From Montifringilla adamsi (Eukaryota; Chordata; Aves; Passeriformes; Passeridae), in NCBI GenBank assembly GCA_017590115.1, contig JAGGNK010008670.1, positions 6,381,677 to 6,445,676 of the forward strand: DNA of 64,000 nucleotides, written 5' to 3'. The notes below the pieces were generated by a model. That model saw only the letters and a program-made list of their open reading frames with translations. It was not told the origin of the DNA and searched no databases. Both the position numbers and the translations under genes were made by a program. Position 1 is the first letter of the stretch; every line of letters starts with the position of its first letter. This document shows, piece by piece, positions 11,218-23,920 of this stretch.

Positions 11218-11844
11218 CCCCATCTGGAGCCAGATTCCATACAAATTGGCTCTAGCAAAGCCACAGCAGAACAGCACCTAACCTCTATTACTGGCCTTTC
11301 TACCTTCTTTCTAAAAATGTTTGGGATTTTTTACATTATTTAATTCAAAAGAGGTTAGAAATCATGCTTTTACAGTGTCAAAGTACAGACTCATGGGTTT
11401 AGAAGTCAAGCAGACCGAGTACCAGAAAAATAATGTAAGACCTGGATTTTCACAAGACCCATGGAAACAAAATGCTGAATCTTTTCCTATGGCAGTGAGA
11501 AAAATCTCTTCTTTAAAAGAGGCCAGAGAATTTGAAAGTGCACAGAGGCTGGTGATTAAAAATGAAAATAAAATTGTGACTATTACATGTGTTTTGTTTG
11601 GGTTTGATCCAAAGGCTTCTGGATGGTGCAGGTAATGGGCTATTAGATGTTCACAGCCTCCTTCCTGGAGATCTAATTTTTAAGCTTTTCTATATCCTTT
11701 GATCACCCATGAAAAAGGACCTGGGTTTGGGGACCTGGTGGGCTCCTATGTGTAAATTATATTACCAACTTATATTAACAAAATTTTAACACATTAACAT
11801 ATTTTCTCTCCCTGTTTCCCCTCCTCTCTTCATCCTACCCGCAG

Positions 11845-12354
11845 AGGACCTCCGTGTTCTTGCCTCAGCCAGGGCAGCTTTTTTATTTTTCTCCCTGAAA
11901 CCTGATTTTCATGATGTCCCTCCCCCTCAGGATGACCAGATGTCATTGCAGTGCCAGCTCTTCGTAGCTCTGCTCTGTGAGGAAGCCCCAAAGAGATCAC
12001 CAACCCACACCACAGACCTGCAGTTTATGTGAAGACAGAGGCAGAGGAGGGTCAAAGGCAATGAGCTGGAGGGGTTTCAGAGCCAGAAATGCCGTGGGTT
12101 TTGCAGGTCATATTACATCTTTATGATCCTTTTTCATGTCCTCGTGCCTGAGAAAGAGTCTATCATTCTTTGCTTGCTCCTCTACTGCTCCTTTCCTCAG
12201 CACAGCCCTCGGCCAGGGCTCTGCATTCCCTCCTCCTCAGTTTCAGTATCCACTGGGACTGCTCCAGCAGCCGCTGAGAGCTCTCCAAGCCAGACTGTGC
12301 AGGTCTGCAGTGAGGTATTTTGGCTAACTGTTTGGACAACACACACACAATAAA
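11845..12354 (+). other. Candidate spliced 3'-terminal exon (tentative)
   Basis: A strong pyrimidine tract (tctctccctgtttcccctcc, then tcttcatcctacccgcag) ends in AG at 11843-11844. Directly after it one frame is open from 11847 to a TGA at 12030-12032, 61 codons without an internal start near the front. An AATAAA signal follows at 12349-12354. This is the expected order of acceptor, coding end, 3' UTR and polyadenylation signal. The residues (for example DLRVLASARAALLFFSLKPD at the start) match no family that I recognise. An open run of 61 codons after some acceptor-like site is expected by chance in a window this size, so it should be treated as a hypothesis. There is no clear GT-rich element after the signal. 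Confidence 0.15.
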
Positions 12355-15256
12355 GATGGCGAGTTAATGAAAATTAAGAAGAATGAGGACATTTCACTTG
12401 AGCTGTTCTAGGACCATCTTAAACAGCCTTGCATGGGTAATTTACCTCATACTGCTATAAGAAAAAAGTAAAATGGCCACTGACTGGAATTAGAAAGGAA
12501 AGTAATGAAATTCAAACACGATTATTATCAAAGACAGGCTCTAATAGGATATCAGAGCCCAGTTGAAAGTTCAGACAAATTTAAACTTAGTGGAAAAAAA
12601 ATCCCCCATTTAATTTTCTGTTTCACAAAACAGTTTTATTAACCTAATAAGGAAATTTTAGCAAATCTGATTGTGCAAGGAAAAACTTTTGTTATAAATA
12701 ATCAAACTCAGAAATTGGATGCCAGCAAAGGAGGAAATTTCCTTCTCATTTATATTCTTGTCAAACCAGTGAAATCAGAAGAGCTTCAGGAAAATTTAAG
12801 ACTTCCTTTGTAAAGATATATTGCTTGACAGTAACAGGGCTCATACATTTAGATGGTTTTCCCATCATACTCAAATATTATTGACTGTTATTATTTAATG
12901 GATAAAAGATCTCTGGGGAAAAAATCCAATATCAGGATTGAAGTTTTTCAAAACAAAATGCATTTGTATATCTGGAAATAGGAGTTAGAACAGACAGTAC
13001 TACTTATACAGTAGAGAATATAACATATGTATCATACCAAGTACATTAATGTAGAATCTTGATCTTCTATGTCATTAGAAATAGCTATCCTAAAAATTAA
13101 TGGCAGGCAATTTTTTCATGTCAGATCTTCCAAGGAATATTCTAATAACTAAAGTATTGAAAGTTACTGAAATGAAGCACATAAATAACATCAGGCACAC
13201 AATGTCTTTTTGTTCAGTGGCTGCACTGCTCTTGACACAATAGAGCAGTCCCTGGAAAAGAACCCTGAAATGACTGAGCTGGCCAAAGCAATTAACACAC
13301 ACAGTTGTTTTCCCTGCAAGAGAGGACAGAAAAAGCACATCTGCTTTTGCACCCAGACGTGTATTCCTCACTGGGGTGTGTGGGACAGACATCACTTGCA
13401 ATCAATCCAGTACCACTGGGCTCCTGCTTGGCTCCACGTCAATGCTCCTTCATGCTATCCTGCATTCAGCCGTGCCAAATTCTGCCTGACACTGGCACGG
13501 GTGGGAGCCTCTCCATCCACTGCCCAGGAGCTGCTCTGTGTTTACACAGGTGGAGCTGAGAGATTAATCATGTCACCACTTCTTTACCCCTTTGATAGCT
13601 GTAATTTGGATTCCTTCTGTCTTGAAATCCTATCTTGACAAACACTGAAGTGTCTCCGACCTCAAATATGAAGGCAGCCCCTGTTTTGGTTCTGCCCTGA
13701 GTTTTCTAACAGAGAAACGAGGGCAGCAGTGATGATAGCACAAATGTGGCACAAATGTTGTCCACATGCCCACACTATTGCCCGCAAGGATCCTGCTCGG
13801 CCAGGCCAGTGGCTCCTGTTTGGAACAGTCTCACACAGATATTTCAAATCCTGCAGGCTCTGTGAAGGCAGAAGCCTGTCACTGGTGTAGGGCACTGAGC
13901 CTCTCATACCCCACAGTCTGGGGAAGTTCCAGTGCTCTCTTTGCTGGGAAAGGCTGTGCCAGGCTCAGGAGGGAAGCCTGGGAAAACAAATCCCCATCAC
14001 AGGGTGCTTCTCACTCCAGGGCCTTCCCTGGCTGCAAGGACAGAGGGAGCCAGGTCTCCAGACCAGGGAGCATCTTTCACACTTGACAGGAGCCTGCCAC
14101 AGTCTCCACAGCTCCAGAGACCTCCCTGCTCACATGGGCTTCCCAACCCTTCACATCCCACTAAACCTGATCAGAGCAGAGGTTCTATCTCAGCGCAGGC
14201 AGGACAGAGGTTCTTTGCTGGTTTGGTGGGTTCACCCAAGTTAGATTTGGGGAGACATCTGAGGATCTGTTATTCACCTCTACTCTGCAAATAGCACAGT
14301 CTGTCTGGAGAGCCAGGCAGGCTCTCCAAGGTGTGGCCTTGGCTTTCCTGAGGGATTACACTGGAGCTGGCTGCAGGGGGTGAGCCTTGCTCAAGCCCAC
14401 CAGCCTGGCAGGGGTTAAAGATCCAGCTGGGACTACCAGAAGAGCAAGCAAGAGCCAGTGAGCATCGAGGCAAGACGGGGGGGAGCTGTTTTAGTCATCT
14501 GTGCAAAAATAATAGCAACTCTGAGGGGAAAAAATCCAGGTAAATAGACATGGTGTATGAGATAAACGAGACCCTGGGGATGTTTGTTCCTGCACGACCA
14601 GATCCATCATGCCTCTCCCAAAGGATATTGTTTTTCCAGGGACTGGGGTTTTTTACTCCTTTACTGCACCAGGAGGCATTTGAAATCTGGGCAGGGAAAT
14701 CAAGTGAAGAAAAGCATCCTTCCTGCAGTGGCTGTGGGTGGGAGGAGAGAGGATTAGAGGAGTGAGCCAAGGGTTAGCGATGCTGGGTGTGCCTGTGTGT
14801 GTGAGGCACATCAGAGTGACTTTATCCTGTGGGATGCAGCAAATGCATCCCAGAGCCTGATCCTGCAACATCCTGGTCACAGTGCAGCGGGGACATTAAT
14901 TAGAAGTGCAGACTTCCTGGGACTGCTTTTCCAGGTCTCTTCTGTTCCCACCATTAAAACATCGCTGGTTTCTGAGGCGTGAGGCTCCAGCTGGGAGCTG
15001 CTGCAAGAGGGGTTTGGGTATTGTTGGAGAAATTCTCATGCAGTGAGGATATGGCCCCTCATCCCAGTAGGGATGAACTCCACAGCTTGCAATGCATCTT
15101 CTGTGCCTCTCTCAGAGGCCAAATTTCGAGTCAAGGTTACTTCTAAGACTCTGAAAATAGAGCAAGTACAGACACAAAAACTTAAATAATCTTCTTAAAA
15201 CTTCTCAGAGGAGAGAAAAGGTCAGATTACAGGTGTATCTGTGGACAATTTGTTCC
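12355..15256. other. Unannotated interval
   Basis: AT-rich to about 13150, then mixed composition. No gene or repeat is recognised. Frames of 60-142 codons (for example 13210-13638 and 13932-14294) overlap in several phases and lack any recognisable domain. Confidence 0.5.
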
Positions 15257-15292
15257 TTTTTTTTTTTTTGTTGTTGTTGTTGTTGTTGTTTT
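15257..15292. repeat. Poly(T) run followed by (GTT)n microsatellite
   Basis: Thirteen T residues (15257-15269) run directly into about eight GTT units (15270-15292). Such a combination often grows by slippage from an older T-run. No retroposon body is recognised on either side. Confidence 0.9.
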
Positions 15293-16429
15293 AAAAACTC
15301 ACGGAAGTTGAGAAATAATGAAAGATTACTTCAATATCCATAATGAGTATAAAATAATTTCAAGCAGATGTAAACAAATACCATTAGGTAATTAAAACCA
15401 GAGATAACTGACTGGCTAAATTCCTCTGGAGTCCACTTCAGCTTTTGATGATGCATTGATATTTTTGCATATGCAGAACTGAAAAATTCATTAGAGAGGA
15501 TGGAAAAAAGAAATTAGTTTTATCAATGAAAAAATGTGTGTTTATGCCAGAGGAGTATCCCTGTAGCTTGTCTTGAAAGCAAAGATTTATCATTTTGCCT
15601 ATTTCCTCTTGGAAAGCCTCTGCTTGGTTTCCAAATATCATTTTTCCCCAACTAATTTATTCGTAAGCACATCCTGTGTCCTCAGCTGCTGTGGTGATGG
15701 GGAAGAGGTGGCATCTTTGTACAGGCACCATAAGATTTTCTTTATGGGGAAGAAATAACTTTGTACAAAACCTATATATATGTGGAGACGTATGTTTAGG
15801 ACCAAATGTTGTCCTCAGAGGTATAAATCCCAAACAACTCTGCTTCAGTAAGTATAATCAAACCCCTCTGGTCACTCTGCAGGAAAACTGAGAAGAGATT
15901 TTAAGCTTTGGTGAATATTTCGTGTTCACGACCATAAATCCTGTGCTGGTGGATTTATGTGCCACTCTAGGCACCTGCTGCAGAATATAGATCAGGAAAA
16001 TTAAAAAGTGGCATCTTGTGGGAGGTTTCTGCTGTCCCTACCAGCAGGCACTTTCTCCAAACAGGCTGGGCTTTGAAACCAGCCCAGGCAATGTCCCTCC
16101 TGCCCCCTGGCTGCTGTGAAGCTGCCACCAAACCCCTCCTTCACCCTACAAACAAGCCTGCACTCCCACAGCATCTCCCAAGAGAATCTGTGGTGTTGTC
16201 AGACAGAGGAGCCAGAGGGCATCAGGCATTGTGCCTTCATGAGTGGCTGTATGTGATCACAGCACCAAACACCCTGTACAATGTGGAGGCTTCTCAGGCA
16301 GTTTTAGGCCCTTTCTGTTCTGAATTTAAAGTTCATCAGCAAGACAGTCACAATATAAACTGAGCAACACTGAAGTTCAGTCATCCTGTCCCAGTTCACA
16401 GGCTCACAAAGGAATTTATAAAGGCAGAG
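15293..16429. other. Unannotated interval
   Basis: No gene or repeat recognised. AT-rich to about 15950, then more balanced. Confidence 0.5.
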
Positions 16430-16500
16430 GATTATTCTTAGTTTACAGGTGGGTAAACTGAGGCACAGTGCTACAAAACAGCCTCTCCACAGTCCTGTTC
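16430..16500 (+). mobile_element. MIR-like SINE relic
   Basis: The order attattcttagtttacaggt, gggtaaactgaggcacagtg closely follows the MIR core (TTATTTTACAGATGAGGAAACTGAGGCACAGAG). Flanks are too diverged to place the ends well. Confidence 0.5.
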
Positions 16501-19500
16501 CTGGCCTGGCCTTTTACCTGTCTGCTTCTGTTATTGCTTCACTGAAAACTCCCTCACTGGGGCATGGCAAAACCCTCTTCCCTCCCCCTCTGCACGCTCC
16601 CTCCACTACTGGATCTTTCCCACTTGATCTTCCACTCCTGGAGTGCAGAGCTCAGTATACAGCACCAAATCATCAAAGAAACCCAAAGAGGCATCTCACT
16701 GATGCAAAGGACCTTTCGAAAGGGAGAGCACAGAAATAGAAGCAGGAGCTTCATCAGACAAGTGACTATTCCACCAAAGCAAGGCAGAGGCAGCTGAGTG
16801 AAGAATAAAAGGAAGAACAGATTAAAGGAGAAACTTGAATCCTGAAGAAAGGAGAGTTCTGCATAGCAGATGATTTGCAGGGGGTGGCAAGAAAGGCAAA
16901 GGAATTATCTAGCAATATTTTGCTAAAATTGCTGGAGAAGTAATATTAGCACAGGAACAGGAAAGTGTGGACAGAAAAAGCAATCAAGAGTTGGAGAAAC
17001 AGCCAGGCACTGTGTGTTAAATCAGAGAGCATCTAAGTGGCCAATTTGGTGTTTCTGTGAAAGGTGAACGGCACAATGCTTTATCTGCCACAAAGCAGGG
17101 AAATCACAGCAGTGTCGATTGGAGCAGTGCTTCAGGAAATTATTGAACAAGAGAGAAACAAGCTCTGATCATGGCATTCCAGGAGAGGAGTAAATCCCCA
17201 GAATTGCACACAGGGCTTAGGCCAAGGTGGCCTGCAAATGTCTGAGCACTAATCCATTGCTTAACAAATGGGAAAGCAGCAGGCAGCAATTGCTGCTCAG
17301 CAGAACTGCTCAGAGCAGGAACCATCTCTGCCCAAGAGTCTCACACAATATCGGGCTGAGAAAGCACTGCTACTGAGAACCAGGCTGAGCAGAGTAAAAT
17401 TGCTGAAGTGTGAAATCCTGTTGGAATTACTCAACAATCACTCTGGAGACTGGCCCCAGCAGCTGGGTGTGCATCCTCAGATACATATTTTACCAGCCTT
17501 TAAGCAGGAAACATTCCCTGGCCCCAGCAAGCAGCATTGTGTAAGCAGCCTGTTTTGTTGGATTGTGGGTTGTTGCTGTTACAGTCAATCCTCAGTGATT
17601 TGCTGAAGAGGATTGGGCACACTAGAAATCATTTAATTGCATCATCTCTACCAAAAGAATTCGATAGGTTACACCACCCATTGTTGTGAAAGATGATCAG
17701 TGAGCCTGGATTTCCCCTGCAGGCAATCACAAAGGATGCCTGACCTGTACCTCTGTGGAAAGCATAACAAAGTCAGTGGTGTGGCCCCTGTTTGCACCAG
17801 CAGAAGCAGTCTAAAGAGGAAAAAAGGTTTATTCTGGTGTCTTTGCTGATAACTGTCTCAGACATGTTCCAACTCTGCTGCTCCTCAATACTTCAGGACT
17901 AGACGCTGTTGCAGCATGTGAAAGCTTTGATGTTTCTGAAAATTAGCTCTGCTTTAGGACATATTTGCTCTAGGTAACATCCCAACTGGCAAGTATTAAA
18001 TAATTGACACATCTAGAAGTGCAGGAAAACTGTAAGCTCTCAAAGTGGAGGGGAAAGTTAGGGCAGGAAGGGTTAACCAGCCTTTATTCTTGCCAGCAAC
18101 TATACTTGCTCTGCTCCCCATGTGCGCCTGTGAAGTTTGAAATGCAGCAGATGTTTGATCCTGATCTATCAGCCTCCATACAAATGGAGGTTGAATTAGT
18201 GAAGAAGGAGGCAGAGTAATGTTTGCCAGAGAAGAGCAAAATTTCTGACACCTGGGCAACTTAATGGTGGCAGATGGCAAAAGCTGAAGGCAAAGAGAGG
18301 GAGAGATGTGCACCAGCAGCTGGTGCACAAATGGGGAGTAGAGAGGCCTGCACTGAAACTGCACAGGAAGAATTTAACACCAGCAGTTCTGTAAGAATGA
18401 TAGTGTGAATATACAAAGAGGAGCCTGTGTTTTAATTCAGACAACTATCGTTGAAAGTACCCGATGGATTGTCAGCCAAGGAGATTTTCACAGCAAGAAG
18501 CCATCTATTTGCATCAAACACTGTCAGTCTGCAAAACAGCAGCTTCTGGGTCATTTAACCACACTCCAGATGTAGTTATTTTCTCTTAGGCAAGCAGCTC
18601 AAAAAGAGCTGTGCAAGAAAAAGGCAGAGCTGGATATAAAGGGGGACAATCAAGCAGCATGTGGAAGTGATTAGCCAGTGACTGTGATGTAACTCAGTTA
18701 AATGAACACTTGGGTGTCCTATGGTTCTCAGCATGAGACTGCAAGACTGCTCAAACATGGGGCTGCATTCACACAGGTGCTGCCTGTTCTGCCACAGGGA
18801 AAAGAAGGGAAGACAGGTAGAGCTGTAAATCTGGGGAGTGACATCAACAAGGTTTCTTGATATTTTTTTCATTTAAATGACGGAGGTGAGATTAATGATT
18901 GTTCCCAAGATAATTGTTAGGAATTTATCTTCCTCCACACTGGACTCATCCTTTTTTGGGAATAGCTGCCCTCTGCAAAAAACTCAGGTCTGAGTTCAGG
19001 CTCACAACACCCAAGAGTATCTAGATACACATGACAGAATTCAGCCCTTTCTGGAGGATCCTTTTTCCTGCTAGACTAATTTCAGTGACACTGTGATTAT
19101 ACATCCTGAACACAGCCTGTTACCTGTCGTGCACACCACACCTGCAGCCCTGCCAGGGTAATGCTGCACTGAACACTGACACTCTACAGAGGCACCCAGC
19201 GTGGAAGAGCCATCAGCAGATCATTCCTGCAATTCCTTTAATACACAACTCACACCAAGTATCTATGGATTAGTGAGGCTGCCTGCTGCTGTTTCAAAAA
19301 GACTCAGCAAGTGGGTAGAAGGAATGCTGTCTGATAGGTATGCAACTTCAAAATATACTCATACTGTTCCTAGAGAATTTGTGACCACAGGAGGAGAAAA
19401 GGTTGTTGTTTGTGCAACCTGAAGCTTTAATTGTATCATGTCCATTCTTTTGCAAGTAGAAATGTGTATCTGTAACTGATAGTTACACTTTCTAGTTACA

Positions 19501-21939
19501 TATCTATAAAATTCCTGTTATAATGAGGGTGACTCATAATGAAATGATGCATTAGTTGCTCTGTTCATTATATTATTTGGCATAATTTCAGCATGCAAAC
19601 TGCAAACTTCCTAAATTCCTCCTGTCCTTCATCCTCCTAGGCCATTTCCTAAGTACTGGTCAGAAACTGACAAAGGCATTCTAAACTGTTGCACTCCTTT
19701 GCACTGCCGTACAGCTGAGCAGCAATTTCCTCTCCTACAGAATAGGATTTTCCTGATGGAAGGCAGATTGAAAGCACATGTGAGCCCTCTGCTTCCCTGG
19801 ACAGTCCCACTTTACAACATACATACAGGGCAGGAAGACAGGGAATTGGCATGCCTGATCAGATCCCCACTCCACTGCTCCCTGTATCTTCTCTCCAGCA
19901 AGGAGCAGATTGGAGTGCCAGAAAAACACAACAGCAGAAGAACCATGGTAAGGATAGGGAGTACAGCAGTCCCATCACTGGTGGCAGCTGCTGTTGCTGC
20001 TCAGTGATTAGAAAAAGCCGGAGGAAAGGGGGAGCATCATGGAATCTCTCCCTAAGACTGTCCATGTTAACAGATCAGCTCCAGAAGATCTTTCTGGTCA
20101 TTCCCTGCCTATGCTGCACATCTTGAACAGTTTATTCCCCCATTCAATTACCACCCAAGGTAAGAACCTCTCCTCTCCATCCAGTCACACAACTCTCACA
20201 GGCAGCTGTCACCCCCTGACCCCCAAGTCTGAGTGACTTTAACTTAGTGGGAAGGACTGAGGCCTCTGGGATTACCCTGGCAGAGAGGTCCATGAAGGAG
20301 GGGGAACTGGGAGAGCTTTTTATGAATCTTCTCATACTCAGCATACACAACTGGGGAACTGTGAACATGGGTGGCAACCACCACCTGCTTTAACCTGGCA
20401 CTGAACATTCTTGTGTCCAGTTCAGCACTGAAATCCTTCACAAGATCATCAGCAAAGTCAGGACTCCTAGACCTGGGTATGTCCAACCAGAATCTTATGT
20501 CTCTTGAACTGCTGTGTCATCCCACTTATAAATCAATGGCACAGTGAGACCCTTACTGAAACAGAAATATATTCTTGCAACAATGAGAATTTTTCATTTC
20601 TTTTTCTGCCTTAAGGTGAATGAAGGGCACATGAAAGATGCAAGATAGGTGACACAAAAAAAATTCTTTAAATTATTCAGAAAGCAAGTATTGTTCAGTC
20701 AGCCCTGCTATCCATCAGCATGTAGTTGCCCACCTTGAGATTCCTGCCTACAAAATTCAAAGTCCCCTTTGCTGCCACCAGTTCTGGGAGAAGCTTGATG
20801 TGCTAATAATACCCCACTGTAAACTGAGAAACAAAACTGGAGCCTGGAGCCCTCCCCTCCAACCCACTGACTGTGTAAGGAGCAGCGGGTAAAGAGGGAA
20901 AGGGAGGATGTCCAAGAGCAGCAGCAAGTGCAGGCATGGGGCAGCACAGAGAGCAAAGGCAGCTTTGGTGGGAGCAGCACTGATTCAGAAGAAAACATCA
21001 TGCTTGTGGTCCCTCCAGATGTCCCCACCTATGGCTGGCTTGCACCAGCAGCAAGCTTGCTGTCGCTCATCATTTCAGTGAAGGCCAGTGCAGGAGGAGG
21101 AGAGACCAGTGGCCCATGCTATGCACAAACACTGATTTGCTGTTTGGTAAAGCAAATCTTCCATTAGTGCTATCCCAACCCTTTCCTTCCCAGGGTCTGA
21201 GGCAGCCATAGCTGGGGTTTCACTGTGATCTGCTTTCCTCCTTAATCTCTTCCAACACCATTCATTTCTGAGATGGCTCATTCCCATTTTTCATTTAGAG
21301 CAGAGGGCTGTGAACCAGGTGATACTAAAAAACCAGGCAGGAGTGGAACAAGCAGCAAAAGAACCAACTCCTCACTTGCTCTGTCCCAGCCTGCCTTGGC
21401 TCCAGGGTGCCTCTCCAGTCCAGCCCATGTGTGCCATTGCTGCTGGCAGAGACACCTCTGTGCTGGTGGCTCTTATTTTGTCCACTGGGGATCAGCAACA
21501 CCTGTGGCAGCAGATGTTAACAAGCCTTTCTGCATCTTGACCTGGGCTGGTCATTAACTGACCACCAAAAAGAAAGAAGTTCCAAGATCTCCTCAGGGCA
21601 CAAATATCTCTGAGCTGGGGTTTGGTGATTAGCACAGCTTTACTGAAAACAGCAGTGTCCTGTAGCATCTCTCACCAGTTCTCTTCAAATGCTGTGCTTT
21701 GGTCTCATTTCTTCTGCCCACCATCATCCCAGGTGCTGCTTACTTAGAAGTTTAGATTGTGAGTCCCCGCCATCTACAAACAGTATTTTGCCTTCTGAGA
21801 AGCACAGTTTACATCTGTGTCTCTGAGCACACAAAGCACAGCACGGTCCCTTCATCCCCCTCTTTCTCTTAATGCCACAGCTGCCTCGCAGAGTTTTAAG
21901 AACTTTCAGCTTCCAATCACTACTTCCACTAAGTCCTGC
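16501..21939. other. Unannotated interval
   Basis: No gene or repeat recognised in about 5.4 kb. A possible acceptor at 19740 and donors after 19947 (ACCATG|GTAAGG) and 20159 (CCCAAG|GTAAGA) are noted under findings. They are not strong enough to annotate as exons. Several 60-120 codon frames on both strands are taken as chance. Confidence 0.45.
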
Positions 21940-22800
21940 GCCAGCCTCAGCTTGCGGCGGGGGCGGATGCTGCCGGCTCCGCTCGCTGCTCGCATCAGCC
22001 GGGAGAGCCACGGCACCTTCCATTCCCGGGAGGGATTTTCTCTTTACTTTCAAAACAATGTGTGAAAGCCTGCTCTGCAGAAACAGTAGCCTCAGTAAGT
22101 TTAAGGATGACTGAAGCTGTTTCCTCTCCCAGGGAGGTTTAAGAACTACGGAGGATGAATGGAGTTAGACCTATCGCTGCGTTCCTAGCAGCCATCCTAT
22201 TACAGCCCTGAATAAAGGCAGGAATGGCATGTCTAGTCTAGGTTAATAAACCCTACGGAGTGCATGCCTAAAAGCACTACGAAGCAGCCTTAAGTCAGCT
22301 GGAGAAAACTAATTTCAAGCATGGCTGTCTAGTGTGCCTGTCATTCCTATTATCCTTCCAAACTATTTCAGACATTTTGAGCAGCGAGTACTAAGCGATG
22401 AGTTAGCAGGGGTTGTGACATTAATGGTCCAAAAAGGTTTCAGCACCGGGAGGGAACGATGACAGCACTTCACAACCGGTGGCAGTTCGGAGGATTCCGC
22501 TGGATCTCTGTCTGTCAATAATTAGGCTTCGCCTCGGAGGAAGATGTGACAACTCTCGGAGGTAGGATTTGCATGGCAGACAAAGGGAGCTGCTGCTGCT
22601 CGGTGCCCGCTGCTGGCGCTCGGCTCGGCCAGGTGCGGCGGCAGCGCTGGGGAGGGGTCGCTGCCGTGGGGGGAGAGCCGGGCGTGGAAATGCCGTGGAT
22701 AGTCCTGTGTTTTATGGCCGAAATGCCTCGAGGACAAAGTGGCTCAAGCCCCGCTGCCTGCTGAGTGTGCGTTCCACGTTGTTCTTCCCGCGGAGTAAAA
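21940..22800. promoter_or_regulatory. CpG island, candidate promoter or regulatory island
   Basis: CpG is rare in the window but concentrates here. About 11 CpGs lie between 21938 and 22030 in a GC-rich block (gcggcgggggcggatgctgc). There are about 29 between 22440 and 22800, with gcggcggcagcgc in the densest part and a CCGCGG site near 22790. Between these blocks CpG is moderate and the sequence is AT-richer. Such islands mark promoters, often of developmental genes or long non-coding RNAs, in vertebrate genomes. On the + strand, strong donor-like sites follow each block: CTCA|GTAAGT at 22094/22095 and CGGAG|GTAGGA at 22561/22562. An ATG in good context (acaATG) about 35 bases before the first donor would encode the short peptide MCESLLCRNSSL up to the splice site. 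A perfect POU octamer ATTTGCAT lies at 22567-22574. I recognise no gene here, and the direction of transcription is not settled. Confidence 0.5.
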
Positions 22801-23559
22801 TACACAGAGGTCATGCAAGAAAACACTTTATTTCCTTTTCTACCCAGCCAGCTCGGCTGTTTCTGAGGTGGGAAAAGGGAGAGGGGGAAGCTGCCCTAAA
22901 ATGAAAGGGGAAGAGGAAAGCTATGTAAGATGAGAGAAACATGCTACTAATGTGTAAAATGTGTGTGGAGTGCCACCGATGTCATTTGAAAGGGGGAAAA
23001 CATTCGCGGGGGAAGGTGGTGGGAGGAATTTTCCGGGTGAGGGACTCCTTAGGTTATAACCTATTGCAAAAGAAGGGGTGATGTGTCCATCCATTTTGCA
23101 TAATCAAAGCTTTCTCTGCACTGTTGGCATTGTTTTGCTGGACGAGAAATGTAGTTTCAGATAGAAAAAGGCACGATTTCCTCCCGTGACACTGCCAGCC
23201 CCCTAACACCCTCCTCCCCCTGAGAAACCAGTGGGGAAGGATGTACACAGCGTTTAGCTGGATGCTGAAAGGGCTGAGAGCGAGGGCTGAGGGGGAGAAT
23301 GAACACTCAGTAGGATAACAGGAAAGCTTCTCCTGGAAAAAAGCTTGTTTCTTCCCAGCCAGAAGTCCAGAGGTGATAGACAAAGTTAAAAGCTTCATGT
23401 ACTTTTTTATGATGTGCCAGTTTGTCATCACTAGACAAGGAAATGTCCAAACATCAGAGTCGGGTCTGCGTGGTCAGACAGGGCAGTGGGGTCTGCGCGG
23501 GGTACTGGGCAGGGCTGGCTGTGAGTTCGTGGTTTTGTGTGTGTGACCCTCACCAGGGT
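22801..23559. other. Unannotated interval downstream of the CpG island
   Basis: Purine-rich at 22860-23040, with a few scattered CpGs, then mixed. No gene or repeat recognised. A 125-codon frame on the - strand (23054-23431) has no recognisable domain. Confidence 0.4.
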
Positions 23560-23920
23560 GAACAGCAGGGACATAATGAATGAAAATCATATTTCCATGC
23601 ATATGCAGAGCCTTTATCATTCGGTGTGTTTGATCTGAGTGTGATGTTCCCTGGGTTGATGAATTGTTTTAACTTGTTCATTAAAGTTTCATTTCCAAAC
23701 AACAGAGGGACTTCAGAGTGAGTGGTATTTAGTAACAATAAAATGTTCTGCTTCTGGAAATGCTTCTCACAGGACCCATTAAAAATGCACGTAAAGAAGC
23801 TGAGAGTCATATCTTGCAGCAAGAGGTATGGAGTCACTTGCTGTGCTAAATTTTCAAATTAAGGTTATGATACCATTTTAAATCTACTTTAATGTGGATG
23901 TCACTCAGGATACTTTACAA
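23560..23920. promoter_or_regulatory. Candidate conserved non-coding element with a POU dimer motif
   Basis: AT-rich, motif-dense sequence about 0.8 kb beyond the CpG island. ATGCATATGCA at 23597-23607 matches 11 of 12 positions of the palindromic POU homodimer site. Further ATTAAAG, AACAATAAA (Sox-like) and TTAATG cores follow. No frame or repeat explains it. Conservation is inferred from composition only. Confidence 0.25.

Noticed and set aside
15257..15292. T-run plus GTT repeat as the tail of an antisense retroposon
   Set aside because: No retroposon body is recognisable downstream; simple slippage explains it.
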